From contig JAJBSL010000035.1 in NCBI GenBank assembly GCA_020540725.1, positions 1 through 21,886 on the forward strand: a DNA stretch of 21,886 nucleotides, read 5' to 3'. The notes under the pieces are model-generated. The model was not told where the DNA came from, did no database searches, and saw nothing but the letters and a program-made list of their open reading frames with translations. The stretch is from Lachnospiraceae bacterium EP-SM-12S-S03. Its GTDB lineage: Bacteria; Bacillota; Clostridia; Lachnospirales; Lachnospiraceae. Made by a program: the position numbers and the translations under genes. Below are positions 20,137-21,886 of this stretch, piece after piece; position 1 is the stretch's first letter; each line of letters starts with the position of its first letter.

Positions 20137-21351
20137 ATGAATGATAAAAACTTTATTGAAGAATTAAGACAAAAGCGTGAGGAATACGGAGTAACACAAA
20201 CAAGGCTTGCTGTTGCCTGTGGTATCAGCCGTGAATATTACAACCGCATTGAAAAAGGAAAACAGCCATTGAATGATGAATTAAGAGAAGTCATAGAAAA
20301 ACAGATTGAGCGTTTCAATCCGCAAGAACCACTATTCTTATTGATTGATTACTTTCGTGTCCGCTTTCCTACTACGGACGCATTGGCGATTATCCGTGAT
20401 GTATTACAACTGAAAGCCGATTATATGCTTTATGAAGATTATGGAAAATACGGATATGGAAGCAAATATGTACTTGGCGACATCAATATCATGTGTTCCA
20501 TGCAGGAGCATTTAGGTGTTTTATTAGAACTGAAAGGCAAAGGCTGTCGGCAAATGGAATGTTATCTGCTGGCACAGGAACGTTCATGGTATGACTTCAT
20601 GCTGGATTGTATGACGGCTGGCGGTGTGATGAAACGGCTTGATTTGGCTATCAATGACCGAGCAGGAATATTGGATATTCCAAAGTTAAAGGAAAAATAC
20701 AAGGCTGGCGAATGTGTTTCTTATTTTCGTATGCAGAAAGATTACAGCGGTACAGAGAAATGCGGTAGCGATATACCAAAGAATACAGGAGAAACCTTAT
20801 ATCTCGGTTCAACAAGTAGCGAATTATATATGTGTGCTTATCAGAAAAATTATGAGCAGTATGTCAAGAATGGCACAGAAATTGAAAATACGGAGATTAA
20901 GAACCGCTTTGAAATACGCATGAAGAATGAACGAGCCTATTATGCGGTTGTAGATTTACTGACCTATCGAGACGCTGAACGCACCGCCTTTTCTATCATC
21001 AATCATTATGTCCGTTTTGTCGATAGAGAGGACGACAAGCCAAAAAGTCAATGGAAAACAAATGATGATTGGGCGTGGTTTGTAGGGGAAAACAGAGAGC
21101 CGATACGCTTAACCACAAAGCCAGAGCCTTACACTTTACAAAAGGCGTTGCATTGGCTACAAAGACAGGTCGCACCAACCATAAAAATGGTACAGGCATT
21201 AGACGAAGAAAATCATACAACGATATTGAAAGATATGATTGAGCAGGCAGAACTTAAAGACAAGCATAAACATTTATTACAATTAGAGAAATCAACCATA
21301 GAAGAACGTATAGATACCGCTGTTCCACAAGAGAATGACGGTATTTTTTAA
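20137..21351 (+). CDS. mobT: MobT-type relaxase / Rep_trans-family initiator (Tn916 Orf20 homologue)
   Basis: A 404-residue protein. Residues about 5-55 are an XRE helix-turn-helix (LRQKREEYGVTQTRLAVACGISREYYNRIEKGKQPL). Residues about 65-300 form the Rep_trans rolling-circle initiator domain, with LFLLIDYFRVRFPTTDA, FMLDCMTAGGVMKRLDLAINDRAGILDI, and the catalytic-region ...RFEIRMKNERAYYAVVDLL. This is the architecture of Tn916 Orf20 and ICEBs1 NicK, which nick oriT, stay covalently attached to DNA and start both conjugation and rolling-circle replication. The start at 20137 follows GGAGG at eight bases; an upstream in-frame ATG at 20068 lies beyond the terminator hairpin and has no ribosome site. 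Length matches intact homologues. No coupling protein gene precedes it in the window. Confidence 0.92.
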   Translation: MNDKNFIEELRQKREEYGVTQTRLAVACGISREYYNRIEKGKQPLNDELREVIEKQIERFNPQEPLFLLIDYFRVRFPTTDALAIIRDVLQLKADYMLYEDYGKYGYGSKYVLGDINIMCSMQEHLGVLLELKGKGCRQMECYLLAQERSWYDFMLDCMTAGGVMKRLDLAINDRAGILDIPKLKEKYKAGECVSYFRMQKDYSGTEKCGSDIPKNTGETLYLGSTSSELYMCAYQKNYEQYVKNGTEIENTEIKNRFEIRMKNERAYYAVVDLLTYRDAERTAFSIINHYVRFVDREDDKPKSQWKTNDDWAWFVGENREPIRLTTKPEPYTLQKALHWLQRQVAPTIKMVQALDEENHTTILKDMIEQAELKDKHKHLLQLEKSTIEERIDTAVPQENDGIF

Positions 21352-21397
21352 TGTAATTGGAAAATTTCAGATTTAGTCAGCAAAGAGTCATTTTTAT

Positions 21398-21776
21398 TCC
21401 CTATATGGAGTGAAAAAGAAAAATGAACTTTTTTATCAAATCTGCAACAAAACATCAACTTGCGTACAGATATGGTGCGAGAACAGGAAATCTAAACTTT
21501 TTTGAAAATAGGTCATTAAATCGGGGCTTGCTGTCCCTATATGATGTGAAAGAAGAAAAAAGTTTTGAAGTGTTCTATGAAAAGAGGAAAATACTTTATT
21601 CTCAACTTAACAATTCATGGTTTCCGTTTCCTGTATGGAGTAAAGAAAATATTTCATTCCATAGTTGGCAGTAACGGTATGGCGTGGGTAGTTAGGGTGT
21701 GAAAAGAAAAACAATCTTTTTTCATCATCAACTTAGCAAAATGACAATTTCTATCCCTATATGGTGCATGAAAAGA
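21398..21776 (+). repeat. Degenerate direct repeats TCCCTATATGGNGTGAAAAGAA
   Basis: Best copies start at 21398, 21534, 21628 and 21754. Weaker ones share TATGGTGCGAGAACAG near 21471 and GGGTGTGAAAAGAAAA near 21695. CATCAACTT also recurs near 21453 and 21727. Spacing varies from about 45 to 95 bases between all copies. The array directly follows the relaxase gene. Confidence 0.65.
21423..21674 (+). CDS. Doubtful 83-residue hypothetical protein over the repeat tract
   Basis: An ATG frame of 83 codons. Its sequence is rich in Phe, Ser and Lys, and its most regular parts (LLSLYDVKEEKSFEVFYEKRK, FPFPVWSKENISF) are translations of the direct repeats. No convincing ribosome site (GTGAAAAAGAAAA only) and no recognisable domain. 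Probably not translated; listed because similar small frames are annotated in related elements. Confidence 0.2.
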   Translation: MNFFIKSATKHQLAYRYGARTGNLNFFENRSLNRGLLSLYDVKEEKSFEVFYEKRKILYSQLNNSWFPFPVWSKENISFHSWQ

Positions 21777-21810
21777 AGGGGCTATCGGGAAATAGATAGT
21801 TCTAAATAGG

Positions 21811-21848
21811 GGGGGCAGATGTGACTCGTACGAGTTGCATCTGCCCCC
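21811..21848. repeat. 38-base inverted repeat (hairpin) near the window end
   Basis: GGGGGCAGATGTGACTCGT is followed immediately by its complement ACGAGTTGCATCTGCCCCC. Nineteen-base arms have only two mismatches, both of which become G-U pairs in RNA. AAAACTTT follows, so a classical T run is absent. It could be a DNA-level hairpin of a single-strand origin, or a terminator. Confidence 0.7.
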
Positions 21849-21886
21849 AAAACTTTCCCATAAAAAGAGAAAAAGATGGCTAACGA

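Larger units (their letters stand above)
21352..21886. other. Repeat-rich noncoding tract after mobT, possible single-strand origin
   Basis: About 530 bases to the window end. They contain degenerate copies of a TCCCTATATGG motif (21398-21776) and a long inverted repeat (21811-21848). In Tn916 a single-strand replication origin lies directly after orf20; its position and the hairpin potential here agree with that role, but I cannot match the sequence to a known sso. A frame of 83 codons at 21423-21674 is treated as a product of the repeats. Confidence 0.45.

Noticed and set aside
21398..21776. CRISPR array
   Set aside because: The repeats are degenerate, unevenly spaced and not partly palindromic like CRISPR repeats, and no cas genes are nearby.

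Overview
The window looks like a chromosome segment of a gut-type anaerobic Firmicute, most likely Lachnospiraceae (Dorea / Mediterraneibacter / Blautia-like). The reasons are a complete [FeFe]-hydrogenase maturation set, an oxygen-labile Fe-S serine dehydratase, GntR/LacI-type AraR control of arabinose genes, A/T-rich Gram-positive promoters with AGGAGG ribosome sites, and GGGGACGTAG-type dispersed repeats. No rRNA, tRNA or CRISPR was seen. Assignment is by recognising protein motifs by eye; no database search was run.

Layout. (1) 1-2360 (-): the N-terminal 786 residues of a large YSIRK-type surface protein, with a Rib/alpha-like domain and a Ca-binding Asp-rich segment, cut by the window edge. 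(2) 2620-4966 (+): a TetR regulator with a palindromic operator on its own promoter, followed by an ABC ATPase and ABC-2 permease; this looks like a self-regulated export cassette. (3) 5005-5742 (-): yaaA, peroxide stress protein. (4) 5830-10168 (+): a long structured leader with two terminator-like hairpins, then a TM1266-type regulator, hydE, hydG and hydF, which build the H-cluster of [FeFe]-hydrogenase. The hydrogenase itself is not in the window. (5) 10137-13544: a DUF1294 membrane protein (-), the two-subunit L-serine dehydratase sdaAB-sdaAA (+), rpiB (-) and a Cof-type HAD phosphatase (+). (6) 13638-17085 (-): araR-araD-araA. With rpiB nearby this is a pentose-utilisation neighbourhood; a 34-bp perfect palindrome containing an AraR-like core lies upstream of araR. 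(7) 17368-21886: an AT-rich accessory region with a TfoX-N protein, a truncated XRE regulator, a MerR / small membrane protein / zinc-ribbon module driven from a 19-bp-spacer MerR promoter, then a Tn916-family oriT, a MobT-type (Orf20) relaxase and a repeat-filled noncoding tract. This is the left part or a remnant of an integrative conjugative or mobilisable element that continues past the window.

The most unusual points are: a dispersed REP-like repeat that supplies the last 14 codons and stop of hydE and separates it from hydG (a second copy with perfect 18-bp arms sits between the HAD gene and araA); the hyd leader with competing hairpins and a possible pseudoknot; and an oriT-relaxase pair directly preceded by a MerR/zinc-ribbon module where Tn916 would carry its coupling protein.
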